The notes under the pieces: generated by a model
The model's input: only the letters and a program-made list of their open reading frames with translations
Told to the model about the DNA's origin: nothing
Database searches by the model: none
Shown: one piece after another, positions 13,456 through 25,035 of the stretch
Position numbering within the stretch: position 1 is the stretch's first letter
Layout of the letters: every line of letters starts with the position of its first letter
Source: Lutraria lutraria
Lineage: Eukaryota > Mollusca > Bivalvia > Venerida > Mactridae
DNA length: 64,000 nt
Reading direction: 5' to 3'
NCBI GenBank assembly: GCA_964023205.1
Contig: OZ026836.1
Location: 2,611,501-2,675,500 of the forward strand
Position numbers and translations under genes: made by a program

Positions 13456-13916
13456 TACAACTAAAACAAAGTGAAAGTGGTTTCTAACAAGAGTTAGAAT
13501 GAGGCATTCATTGATATTTTCAACTGATAAATTCTGATATGCTTCACCAGTAGCTAAAATAATGCAAAATTTTACTTATTGAATAAATTCATGTATTACA
13601 AATGTACAGGTCTGTCACAGTGATATATGCAGCCTTCAACATAACACCTAATGAGATTGTGATCATGAGATATATTACCTTGATAAACATACTATGTGTC
13701 CAATATATTATACTTAGTTTGATTAAATTTTGATGTAGTATGTTTAACTGGAAATAAATATACTGTAGATAATTAAGAGTTGCAGTTTACTTTAATGAAC
13801 TCGTGTCATTTCATGGCTGGTATTGTCATACAATTGGAAAGGCATATTGGTATGTAATAATGTTGATATTTCTATCGGCAGAATTTACTTTACTGTTTTA
13901 TAGGGAAGTCTTGTAC
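13456..13916. other. Intron sequence, nothing recognised
   Basis: AT-rich, no supported feature. Confidence 0.4.
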
Positions 13917-14595
13917 TTTTTAGCTCGCTCACCTGATTGATCAGGTGAGCTTTTAGGATCGACGAATGTCCGTCGTCCGTCCACAATTTGTTTGTTTACA
14001 CTGTAGCATCCACAGCTCTTAAACAATCGCATTTGTCCCTATGTATATGGCCACAATATCTCAGCTAAGTATAATTATGAACAAAGTCGGACAAGGACTT
14101 CAAGAGTTTGTGCCCTTGACTTAGAAAATTTACTATATTTAGCTTGTTTACACTCTAGCGCTTCATTTATTCACCAATCCTAATAATATTTTCAGTAAAT
14201 GTGTAGAACCAAAAGATCTTGGACAAGTTAAATTTTTGGTGGAATCAGACCAGAACTTCAAGAGTTATTGGCCCATGACTTTGAAAATTTGCTATATTTG
14301 AGTTTGTTTACACTCTATAAATACCTTCATTTATTCTCCAATCCTAATCATATTTTCAGTAAATGTGTATGACCTTAAGGTCTTGAACAAGTTAAGTTAT
14401 GGCCCTTGGAATAGAAAATTTGCTATGTTATACTTGTAGCTTGTATTAACGGTATTATAGCACCTTCATTGTTAGTTTCAAAATCTATGTAAAAAACAGG
14501 TTGTACGAGATGAAATCTATATTACCTGGTTATCAATTGTAGTGTCTTTAATTGTTCTCAGATAAGCGACCTAGGACCATCTTGGCCCTCTTGTT
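13917..14595 (+). mobile_element. Helentron-like element B1
   Basis: TTTTTAGCTC, then an 11-bp perfect inverted repeat (13927-13937 with 13940-13950, 2-bp loop) centred on CACCTGAT/ATCAGGTG. The body has two or more monomers anchored by CTTGTTTACACTCTAGCG-like phrases. The end is CATCTTGGCCCTCTTGTT; the subterminal partner has decayed to TCAGATAAGC. Confidence 0.85.
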
Positions 14596-16429
14596 TAATT
14601 GTCTATTTAGCTATCCCAGGGGAATTATAGTATTAGAATTGATACTTCCTTCTTTATATCTGTTGGTTTATTCTTTCCTCATTATATTCATTAAATTTAC
14701 TGAGCACTTTATCTGTTAAGTTAATGATGTATATAAACAGTTTGTTTATTTGGTGTAGCTGGGTATCATACCCATTTCTACACATTTAGTTATCAACTTA
14801 AACAAAAGACTTGGTAGTATTTAATATTGTCAGTCAAATTAAGAGAGTGTGCTTTGTCTAGGTGTTCAATATGTGACCTAATTTATTAGATCAATGCTCC
14901 TACACTCAATTGGTTGTACTTTTTAAGCAGCATTCTCTTGATGCTTGACCTTTTGTTGGTATTTTCTTCATTTGGAACACTAAGTGCTTTTCTCGGCTGC
15001 ACTATTCCTTGACAAACCTTAGTTAAGAATTCCACCAAATTTCTAATGAACTTTTGCTTACATGACCAAACTCTAGGTTAACTGTTATCAGATTCTACAA
15101 AGAGCTCTTTGTCTTAAATATTGACAATATTGATGTGTTTAACATAGTTACTAAATAAATTGTATGAAATAAAAGACTTATACAAAGAGGGAGATTTGAA
15201 TGATTTTTGGAATAATATCATTTTATGAACTGAGTGCATGCAATGTTAAAATTTGTTGTTCACTCAGTATTATGATTTGTTAAGTGATCATTTATAATGC
15301 ATTCACAGTCTGGTATGTTAAGTATATTATTTTGTTCTTCTTGTGTGTTAGTAAGACATTATTCTTCATGTCTTGTAATCTTATTTGTGTTGTTTCAGTT
15401 TTACAATGTCTGCCACATGAATATTTATCTTCAATTTGGTTCTAAAGTATGTCCTATATTATAATCAGAACAAAATGGAAATAAATTCCATATAAATGAT
15501 AATTATGATACAAACAGGATTGTATATAGAAATAGTGTGGGTCGAAAGAATCAGAATTTTGTCTTTATTTCTATTGGGAACTTAATATCATCTGTCTGCT
15601 CTCCTTGAAGTTTATCTTAGTTGTTGAAATCTTTCCGACACATACTTTATTTAGCTCAGCCTGCCAATAATTCATTTTCAAATGTTATGTCTAAGGATTT
15701 CCCTTTGATCTTTTTGATATATTTTTTCTGTGTTAATGTAGTTTATTCAAGTAGCCTAATCACACTGGAAAGTAAGTCTGTAGACTGAGTACAGTCTAGT
15801 CTCATTCCCATATTAATTATAACCATGTATTGATTAACTGGCTTAGAATATTCTATACCACTTCTTTTATATTCTAAGAAAGTCTAAAAATTGTTGATAT
15901 AAAATTTGATCCAAATATTTTCATGCAGAGTGTCGGGTGTGACATTGCAAATGTCCCGTCCCTTGAACGTCTTACATTCTTTTTTCAGAGTGATTTCGTA
16001 ATTCTTTTTTAGATAAATGAATTATTTAAGATGTAAAAAGTATCAATGTTAATGATATTAATGTTTCAGGAAATTATTGATCACTGAACAACATTAAAAC
16101 ATTATTAACTTCTCTTTTAATTATTGTTGAAGGTGGTCACGTTGAACTGTTGTATGCATATTAGATTATTCTTACATTGTGATTTATTGAGAAGACAATA
16201 TTACAAATATGCTTGATCAATGTTCCTATGACAGTTATGGTAATCTTTTTATCTTTCTGTGAATTATAAGTTTGATTATTGGCAGAAAATAATGTCTTTG
16301 TCCTTAAGCATTTTTCTCTTTAATAGAAACTTGTGTAATGGAATCTGGTTGTAATATTTTCAATCTTATGTAATAATGTGTTACAATTTAATTCTTTAAT
16401 GGATAGGTCTTACTTATGTATTAAGAAGA
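14596..16429. other. Intron sequence, nothing recognised
   Basis: AT-rich unique-looking sequence. Confidence 0.5.
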
Positions 16430-16919
16430 TTTTTAGCTCACCTGATTCATCAGGTGAGCTTTTAGGATCGATGAATGTCTGTCGTCTGTCCACAATTAGT
16501 TTGTTTACACTCTAGCATCCGCAGCTCTTAACGAATGGTGATTAAACTTGGACCAGAACTTCAAGAGTTATGGGCCCTTGACTTAGAAAATTTGCTATAT
16601 TTTAGCTTGTTTACACTCCAGCGCCTTCATTTATTCACCGACCCTAATCATATTTACAATGAATGTGTATGACCTTATGATCTTGGACAAGTTTAGTTAT
16701 TGGTGGAATCGGACCACAACTTCAAGAATTATAGGCCCTTGGATTAGAAAATTTGCTATGTTTTAGCTTGTTTAACAGTATCATACCTTAATTGTTGGTT
16801 TTGATCTCAAAATCTGCGTAAAAATGGGTTTTATGAGATGGAAACTATATTACCTGGGCATTAATTATAGTGCCTTTGTTCTCAGGTGAGCGATAAAGGG
16901 CCATCTTGGCCCTCTTGTT
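16430..16919 (+). mobile_element. Helentron-like element B2 (both ends intact)
   Basis: TTTTTA is followed by GCTCACCTGA (16436-16445), which folds on its own complement ending at 16459. An identical-length partner TCAGGTGAGC lies subterminally at 16882-16891. Then come the hairpin GGGCCATCTTGGCCC and CTCTTGTT. This is the clearest B copy for defining the asymmetric inverted repeat. Confidence 0.88.
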
Positions 16920-16956
16920 AAATGTCCTGTTGGTACAAAACAGGTACAGCAATTAT

Positions 16957-17170
16957 AAAATGTAAAAATAATATGTCATCGCACATTATTTTTCACAAAA
17001 TTGCAATATAGTAAAGTTCAAACATCATGAATAACGTTGTTGAAATTGTTACGTCACACTAATATTCAACTTATTTGTATTAACGTCAGCCTACAATTAA
17101 CGTGACGTAACACTTTCTACAATGTTATTCATGATAAATAATGCGCGATGACATATCATTTTTACATTTT
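16957..17170. mobile_element. Near-palindromic MITE
   Basis: The left arm reads AAAATGTAAAAATAATATGT then CATCGCACATTATTT. The right arm's reverse complement reads AAAATGTAAAAATGATATGT then CATCGCGCATTATTT. Further matching blocks (CATGAATAACGTTG; TGTTACGTCAC) run toward a centre near 17090, so most of the 214 bp is foldback. A 5-TGACG-type CpG-bearing core is present. No protein is encoded. Confidence 0.7.
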
Positions 17171-17631
17171 GTCCTTACTTGTTAACATCTCCACAAAATC
17201 AACATGTTATTCATTAGTTGATTGAATCTACTTCTGTTTACCAAAAATACACTGAAATATAGTTCGGGGTTAAAATTATGGGTGAAAAAACTGACATACT
17301 TTTAATGCTTAACGCTCCCCCAGGAAAATAGTGACGAAAAAACCCTATTAAAACTTACATGAGCTTATTCCGCAGATAGAGAGCTTGGAGTTGGTGTATC
17401 TGAAATTACCATTGCGGTATGTTTGAACCAATTTTGCATGTAAAACGTTGATTTTACACCTCTGACATTCATCGTGGCGTTGCTAAGAAATGGTTCGGAA
17501 AACAGAAAAAATAAAACGAACAAAAATCGAAGAACATATGCTATACTATCAGTGTGTAAAATTTCAGAACAATCGAAGAAAATTCTATTTCTGACCCATG
17601 ACGTCGGGGAAAGGTCGCATACTACCTTAGT
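17171..17631. other. CpG-bearing unclassified insert
   Basis: Less CpG-depleted than surrounding intron, abutting the truncated start of element A4. Probably part of another, unrecognised mobile element. No TIR or protein domain is visible. Confidence 0.3.
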
Positions 17632-18052
17632 ATCGACAAAATCTCTGAGGAGTTCGATGATGGGCCATTTGGGGTCAAAAACTTGGTCACCAGGGCCAAA
17701 TAAGGGAAAACCTTGTGAACTCTTTAGAAATCACTGTTTTGGTTGGATCTTCATGAAACTTTGTCAGAATGTTTATTTTAATGATATGTAGGTCAAGGTC
17801 ATTAATGGGTCATCTGCAGTCAAAAACTAGGTCACTAGGGCAAATTGCTGGAAAACCTTGTGAACACTTTAGTAGTCACTGTTCTGATTGGATCATCATA
17901 AAACCTTGTCAGAATGTTTGTCTTTATAATATCTTGGACGAGTTTGAACATGGGTCATCTGGGGTCAAAAACTAGGTCACAGGTTCAAAACAAAGTTTTA
18001 ATGAGTGAACATTGTCTTGTGAGCGATATAGGGCCATCTTGGTCCTCTTGTT
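17632..18052 (+). mobile_element. Helentron-like element A4, 5'-truncated
   Basis: Begins inside an A monomer (TATCGACAAAATCTC). About three monomers follow. The 3' end is intact: TTGTGAGCGATATAGGGCC, hairpin with one change (GGTCC), CTCTTGTT. Confidence 0.8.
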
Positions 18053-19129
18053 GTGATTTCTAGGAGTTCTATGATATTAAAGATATGTTACATGGCCTTG
18101 ATAATTCATATGGTGAAAAAAATATTTTAAACACTGGCAACATGACCCTTGAACATTAATATTTGATTGAATTAACAGTAGCCTACAGTAATGGGTCCTC
18201 AATTCGGTCAGAATTATTGATACAGTTTTAAATTTTGAATCGACTCAGAGAGATCCCTGCATCACAAAATTCATCTCATTTCAGGCCTTTAGGTCTTCGA
18301 TTTAAATAAACACTCAATTTCAGTTCTAGTCTGAAAACAGATTTTATGGCTATAATCTGTGTCATTATGTGTTCACCTCTCCTGGATAACATTTTTAGAC
18401 CATCTCTTTACTGACAGAATGACTTCCATAGAATATGTCACTTTAAACCCTGACTTAGTGTGACATTATTGTATGATTGACTTACTAGGAAATGATGCAA
18501 TTGTTCATTTTCATGGGTTACTTGTTGATGTAAGGACAATATTTCGCATTATGTGTCTAGCAAGATTATTATAGCGTGATGATTGAGAGAAGCTTTATCA
18601 TAATTCAGTCAACTTGATGATCTATTATTGTTAATGCCCTGTCATTTTAGAAATGATTCCTTTAACTTTCTTAACTTCTATATTTCCATGGTAATTACAA
18701 TTGATGTTTCATATATCACTCAGCCTACTGACTCACAGTGTAGACTTAAAACTATTATTATTTCCTCTTATTGTGACAATGATTACAATGTTCAAAGCTA
18801 TGTTAATTTGATTGGTGCTTTTAAAAGGTTTGATTGACAGAAATCTTATCTTTCATTGTGAGTTGATTTGTTGCTGTTAAACTAACAAAATACATACTGC
18901 ATCAAAGAGAACCCACAAATTGTTGGTAATATGATTTTGAGCACCAAGTGAAGTAGGTTGTTATTATGTTTGCTTATCTGGTTTTACTTCACATAAAATA
19001 GTTGGGTTAAATGTACAGTTTTGTCTAGTATAATGTTGTCTTTTGTTTAGAAATAATTCTGATGTTCTGTCTTCTTATTGACCCTGTGTTTTCCAATTTC
19101 ATCTTGGCCTGTCAATTTTTCAGGGGCAC
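18053..19129. other. Intron sequence, nothing recognised
   Basis: AT-rich, no supported feature. Confidence 0.45.
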
Positions 19130-19546
19130 TTTTTATGTCGGGGCATATAATGATCATTCTGTCCTGTCCGTCCGTCTGTACGAGGTTAAGTAGATTTTAC
19201 TGTTTAGTGTAGCACCAATACCGCTTGCTAGAACGCTTTAATACTTACACAGTTGTTGCGTATGATCATTTTCAATCTGCCCGTATCAAGAAATCCCACT
19301 TTGACCTTGACTTAATATGGACTTAGAATGATTCTGTACCAGGTTAAGTAGATTTTACAGTTTTGTCTAGCACCAATACCGCTTGCTGGAATGCTTTGAT
19401 ACTTCTACAGTTGTTGCTTATGACCATTCTCAATCCACCTATAATTATCAAACACCGACTTTGACCTTGACATTGCTCAAATGGGCTATTGCTGCACAAG
19501 CATGCCACCGGGGGCATACGCATTTATTGAAAGCAGCGTTCTTGTT
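19130..19546 (+). mobile_element. Helentron-like element G1
   Basis: TTTTTATGTCGGGGCATAT start. Two monomers about 160 bp apart (AGGTTAAGTAGATTTTAC at about 19180 and 19340; CACAGTTGTTGC). The 3' end has a short ATGCCACCGGGGGCAT inverted repeat and terminal TTCTTGTT. GACCTTGAC occurs twice, the complement of the GTCAAGGTC word of other families. Confidence 0.65.
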
Positions 19547-19909
19547 CAATCTCATGTACTATCCCAACTGTGTTAAAAAGTTACAGCAAACGGGAAAGGC
19601 ATGTATCTGTGCTTTTGCACCTTGCCAGATTAAGAACCAGGAAACCATACCATAAGGTTAGAAAAGCCCGGTTCTCTTGTATCTTCTCTCACCTCTGTCT
19701 TGGGCGGCCCTGAAATGTCCAATCAATATTATTAATCTTGCCGACATGGCTTACTGTACTGAATAATTATGTCCACTTAAAACTTTCTTAATACTTCACT
19801 TAAGAATCAGAGTAATGCGAGTACATTATAGAGCTTAAAATTTCTTTTCCATTGGTTGCCACAATTAGTTGGCTTTAAGCTAATACCCTGGCGAAATTAA
19901 CATGATCAG

Positions 19910-20470
19910 AACATTTTCAAACATGTTTTAAACATGTTTGAACATGATATAAAAACATGTTTGACTGTGTTTTAACCATGTTATGAACATATTCAAACAT
20001 GTTTAAACATGTCCGTTAAATGGCACCATTGTCAAACGTGATCGAATATGATCATGAATGATCATGTTTCACCACTAAAAATAAACATGTTCAAACATAT
20101 TTAAACATGTTCCTGCAACATGATTGGAACATGTTCAGACATATTCCAACACTTTTTTTCCATTATCTAAGAATATGTTTGAACATATTTAAACATGTTC
20201 CTGCAACATGATTGGAACATGTTCAGACATATTCCAACACTTTTTTTCCATTATCTAAGAATATGTTTGAACATATTTAGAACATATTTGAACATGTTTA
20301 GAACATGTTTTTGCTTCATGATTCAAATGTGTTTTGTTTTGCTTCATGATTCAAATGTGTTTTGTCCATTATCTTAGAACATGTTTTAAACATATTCAGT
20401 CATATTTGTCCTTGTTCTGAACCATTGTCAACATGACCAAATATGATCACCCATGTTCATGTTACAACAC
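19910..20470. repeat. AACATGTT palindrome array
   Basis: Dense ACATGT-centred words (AAACATGTTT and variants). An internal 88-bp duplication (TCCTGCAACATGATTGGAAC at about 20111 and 20199) and a 27-28-bp duplication (GCTTCATGATTCAAATGTG) are present. It contains the 17-bp block GTTAAATGGCACCATTG at 20015-20031, also found at 51313. Confidence 0.75.
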
Positions 20471-20930
20471 TCAAAATTAAAATGATATTAAAATCACAAT
20501 GAATACAGCAGGCCATTTCTTTATTATTATATACATATATTATTATAAAAGAAATTCTAACATAAATTCCAAAAGCCGAAGAAGGGTGTGCTAGTGACAT
20601 GTATTTCCCTAACAGTTAAATGCTTTGACTAAATTAACCTATTACCATTATAATAAAATCTGACCTGAAAAAAAAGAAACAGGGCAATATATGCCTGAAT
20701 TTAAATTTGTTTGAGCAATCAGATACAATATCTTAATTAAAATAGTGAGTGACCTGTTCATGAAATTTGTCCCAATTGTGTTATATCTAAATTATCCATA
20801 TTATGATCAGAAATTACCATATGTCTTTAATAATATTGTATTCTTCAAAAAAAAATTGTCTTCATAATGAAAGCATAAAAACAAAATTACTGTGAACAAA
20901 AATAGACTTTAACTGTAAACAAGAAGTGTT
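20471..20930. other. AT-rich spacer inside the composite element
   Basis: AT-rich sequence, no recognisable feature. Confidence 0.35.
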
Positions 20931-20944
20931 TGCAGTGTTTTTTC

Positions 20945-21110
20945 TCTCTTCATTGAGAAGAGGCCTTAGCCTGTTGATTTTGGGAAGAATTATCGCTAAA
21001 ATTAATTGCTGGGAAATAAAATAGCTGGTTAAGTTTTGATTTTTGGGAAAACTGCATGATTTTAAAGAAATATTCAATTGGGAAGAGGCCTTTAATAGGC
21101 CTCTATTATA
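20945..21110. repeat. Left member of an inverted repeat pair
   Basis: GGAAAACTGCATGATTTTAA and GGGAAGAGGCC blocks here match, in reverse complement and diverged, the segment at about 24880-25035. Both lie inside the 7-kb composite, so either could fold with the other. Confidence 0.5.
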
Positions 21111-21119
21111 GAAGGTGAA

Positions 21120-21420
21120 AAAACAATGGTTTGTGAAACACAGATGCTCCCCAAGTAAAACTCAGACAGTCAAGACCTTGACATTTGACCTAAAATTCAA
21201 TAGGGGAAATCTACATGTGATGACCTCCCCCCCCGAAACAAATCTGAAGAGCTTAAGCCAAATAGTTCTCTAGTAATTGGTCGGACCAGGTTTTTGTGCT
21301 GAAGGTCACTATCTACATCATACATGTGATGACCAACATCCCAAACAAATCTGAAGAGCTTAGGCCAAATCATTCTCTAGTTATTAGACTGACTGGCCAT
21401 TTGACCAACTAACATGCGCA
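21120..21420 (-). mobile_element. Helentron-like element K (minus strand)
   Basis: On the minus strand the 3' end reads GGGGAGCAT, a GTGTTTCACAAAC hairpin and CATTGTTT, parallel to the E-family end. Two monomers of about 100 bp contain AAATCTGAAGAGCTTA(G/A)GCC and CTACATGTGATGACC. It is the only clear minus-strand member found. Confidence 0.5.
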
Positions 21421-21885
21421 AAGCAATATAAACCCTTTTTCTTCAAAAGAGGCATACATTGTAATTTAAATTATAAAGCAAGTACCTTCGAGAATTATAC
21501 TGCTGAGTATTCACTGATTAAAACAAATTCCAGAATTATGTATCATAATATTATAATAATTGTAACAAGTAACGTATAAAAACTTAAATTTTGAATAATA
21601 ATAAGAACTGTGACATAAAAATTACTTATTAAAAACATATTTCAAATTCTGTATACAAATAGGGTAATTGGTACAGTATTGACAAATGAAAATAGAATAT
21701 TAAATTGAAACCAGCAGTTCAGCAATGATTTGAACTAGACATTTATACAAAATTAATGTAAATCAGTTCTAACATCCAACACTGCACTATATTCATTGCA
21801 TTTTCATATTTGCATTACACTTCCAGAATATGTCAGTTATTGAGAATGGACTCTAACACTTGCTGAAGCTTTTTCCAAGGTTTAA
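21421..21885. other. AT-rich spacer inside the composite element
   Basis: No recognisable feature. Confidence 0.35.
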
Positions 21886-23045
21886 TTTTTAGCTCACATG
21901 TCACAAAGTGACAAAGTGAGCTATTAGGATCACTCTCCGTCCGGCGTCCGGCGTCGTGCGTCGTCAAACTTTTTGTTGTGAACACACTAGGGGCCACATT
22001 TTTGGCTCAATTTTAGCAAAACTGGGTCAGAACGTTAATCTCAACAAAATCTCGGACGAGTTCGATATTGGGCCATTTGGGGTCAAAAACTAGGTCACCA
22101 TGGCCAAATAAGGGAAAACCTTGTGAACACTTTAGAAATCACTGTTTTGAATTTATCTTCATGAAACTTTGTCAGAATGTTTATTTTAATAATATGTAGG
22201 TCAAGTTTGAAAATGGGTAATTTCTGTAGTAAAATTAGGTCACTAGGGCAAATTGCTGGAAAACCTTGTGAACACTCTAGAAGTCACTGTTTTGATTGGA
22301 TGATCATGAAACCTTGTCAGAATGTTTGTCTTCATAATATCTTGAACGAGTTCGAACATGGGTCATCTTGGGTCAAAAACTAGGTCGCTAGATCAAATCT
22401 TATTAAAAACCATGTTAACACTGTAGATTTCACAGTTATTATTGGATCTTCACCAAACTTCGTCAAATCGTTTGTTTTAATGATATAACGGCCAAGTATA
22501 AATATGGGTCATCTGGGGTCAATAACTAGGTCACCAGGTCAAATCTTAGGAAAACTTTGTTAACACTGTAGATGTCACAGTTTTAATTGGATCTTCACCA
22601 AACCTTGTAAAATGTTTGCCTCAATGATATGTGGGTCAAGGATGAACATGGGTCAGCCGGGTTCAAAAACTGGGTCACAAGGTCAAATCTTAGGTAGAAA
22701 TCTTGTAAAAGCTCTAAATGTCATGGTTTTGATTGGATCTTGGCCAAACTTTGTCAGATTGTTTGTCTTAATGATATTAAGGAGAAGTTCAAATATGGGT
22801 CACCTAGGGTAAAAAACCAGGTCACAAGGTCAAATCTTAGGAAAACCTTATTAACACTGTAGATGTCAAATTTTGATCGTATCTTCACCAAACCTAGTCA
22901 GACTGTTTGTCTTAATGACATGTAAGACAAATTAGAACATAGGTGGTCTGGGGTCAAAAACTAGGTCACGGGTTCAAAACAATGTTTTAATGAGTAAACA
23001 GTGATTGTCATGTGAGCGATATAGGGCCATCTTGGCCCTCTTGTT
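21886..23045 (+). mobile_element. Helentron-like element A2 (best full-length copy)
   Basis: TTTTT-AGCTCACATG at the 5' end with AGCTCAC/GTGAGCT foldback; about seven 146-bp monomers; subterminal CATGTGAGC (23009-23017), the exact complement of the 5' GCTCACATG; hairpin GGGCCATCTTGGCCC; CTCTTGTT. It is nearly identical to A1 at 2951 but keeps the segment A1 lost (about 22820-22880). No ORF of significance. Confidence 0.88.
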
Positions 23046-23363
23046 TCTAGAGTCAATGCAGCATCTTTAACAGGAGACCAAAGTTTTTCTCATTCCTGGT
23101 TTAGTTGAAAACTGCATTCATGGCGAGAAGTCAGAGTGTCTTGTGTCAGAGAGCATTCCAACAAACAACTACAGTACCACAAGATAAATCTTTTAGGGTG
23201 TTTCTTTTCATTTTTGAATGTTTTCGAAAACTTTTTCATCTTAGAGCTACTGAACCACTCAGCTCCAATTTCCAAAGCCATACTCAGCTCCAAAGCCATG
23301 TTGCTGCTGAAATTGAGAAATGTATTCAAGTTAATTTTCACCTAGTACACTTAGCACATATAA

Positions 23364-24752
23364 CAGGGTTTCCGCTGCCATTCGCCAAATACGCAATTGG
23401 CGAAAAAAAATTATGAGTGGCGAAAAAAACTTTCAACAAGCATAAACATTTTTGGGTCACAATTTCATAATCTACCTTAACAGTCCTGATTCAATGTTTT
23501 AATCAGTCGTGAAAATCAATAATCCCACTGCCTGCGGCCGTCGCGTGTTGATCCAGATTGTGATTCGCATCACCAACTTCGCACCTCTAATAATGAGATT
23601 GCCGAGAGGCATAGATTGTTGCAGGTCTGACCCTTATTTTTCACAACAATTAGTGATTGTTTATGGTATGATGTTGATCTGCGCATGCAGATGACAAATC
23701 CAGAGTTCTTACTTTCTGTATCGTCAGTGGTATTGAATAAAGTTCGTACCATACTGTACGGTCCGGATCGTATTTTCCAAATATTGCTATACACTAAATT
23801 ACTTGATAATCACATGTTTTGATAGTATTTATGGAATATTTACGACATTATTATGTTGCATTAAGCACTATGACCAACAAAATATCAAAGACTCATTAAT
23901 TTCCAAGAACAGTCGTTACACTTATATTTTCATGAAGTGTACGAATTTTCGGATGACAAAGAATTTCGGATAACTGCACTACACGTTGCAAGCATGTGTC
24001 ATCTGTTGGTATTTGATGTAAGCCTGTTCTAATTGTGTTATCTTATCCTTGATACTTAATCATGTGGCACACATTCATGATGAAATATCCATTTGCCAGG
24101 ACAGTAGTGATGGTCTTAAGAAAATCATAATTCAATTTATAAAAAAGTTGATTTCAATTTTGATGTTATTGCGGCTCAACAAGATAAAAGGGGCAAGAGC
24201 TAAAGAAATTGAAGTAACCATCTGTAAATTTTGTGAAAGATTTATCTCCTTTCCTACCAAACGACACAACTCACAAATAAGTGAATGTCATAAGTCTTTG
24301 GCCGGGTGTATAGGCCTATATTGGTTTCTAGACAAAATCTGAGCAACAGAATGTGATTAAAACTGACCTAGGTAGACTAGGATCTAGAAAAGATTATTTT
24401 AAAAATCAGATTATATAGTACAGCTGTTATATTGATAGTTGATTTGGACATGTTGATTTTTGTTCCGGACAACCAAGATTTTCAAGTCTACCTTTCCAGT
24501 AATGAGTAGAAAGATATGATATTTCCACACCTCTGTTTGTACAGTAGAACATTAAATTAAGCATACTTTTTTCCTGTTCATTTTTACTTGAATATATACA
24601 TTTTATGTCCCAGATACACTGGAAATTGTGTCTTTGCATGTATGAAATGAAAAAAAATCAACATCCAGGAGGGGATACCCCACCCGGACCCTCCACCATA
24701 CGTCATTCATGATGATGTGGCGGAAGAAATATAATGGTCAGTGGAAACCCTG
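23364..24752. mobile_element. hAT-like non-autonomous element, 1.39 kb
   Basis: Starts CAGGGTTTCCGCTG and ends with the complement CAGTGGAAACCCTG, differing at one base, with similarity continuing (CCATT). Both sides are flanked by CATATAA (23357-23363 and 24753-24759). hAT elements have CAGGG-type ends and 8-bp duplications; only 7 bp match here. An open frame at 24049-24342 (97 codons) has a C-X2-C and a C-H pair but no family I can name. No transposase catalytic region was seen. Confidence 0.65.
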
Positions 24753-24879
24753 CATATAATGTAGTTAATCACAAAGAATATTGACAGTCAAAAAGTGTAC
24801 TGGGTAATAACATGCCAAGAAATGTTGATTTAAGTTTAACATTAAGATACAGTACCCAGCTTCGATCTAATCCACGGCT

Positions 24880-25035
24880 TTTTTCCGGCTTTTAACAGGC
24901 ATCTTCCCCTTAGGAAAATTCTTCAAAATCATGCAGTTTTCCACTAAAATTAAATTTACATAAATTATTTCTTCCCCTTTTGCAAAAATCACGGTTATTT
25001 AAAAAAGGCCCCATCCCCTAAAAAGCCTTGTAATT
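24880..25035. repeat. Right member of an inverted repeat pair
   Basis: Contains TTCAAAATCATGCAGTTTTC and CATCTTCCCCTTAGG blocks that are the diverged reverse complement of 20945-21110. Confidence 0.5.

Noticed and set aside
17474..17975. Open frames with repeated Gly-His-Leu-Gly-Ser-Lys-Thr-like phrases (also at 3227-3889 and 22177-22812)
   Set aside because: The phrases are translations of the tandem monomers of A-family elements and appear in step with the monomer, so they are not proteins.
23105..23416. 103-codon open frame and overlapping opposite-strand frame at 23090-23341
   Set aside because: Frames are open on both strands, have no known homology, and run into the hAT-like element end at 23364.
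24049..24342. 97-codon frame with C-X2-C and C-H residues, possible zinc finger
   Set aside because: Ligand spacing does not fit BED, C2H2 or other fingers I know; kept only as a note inside the hAT-like element.
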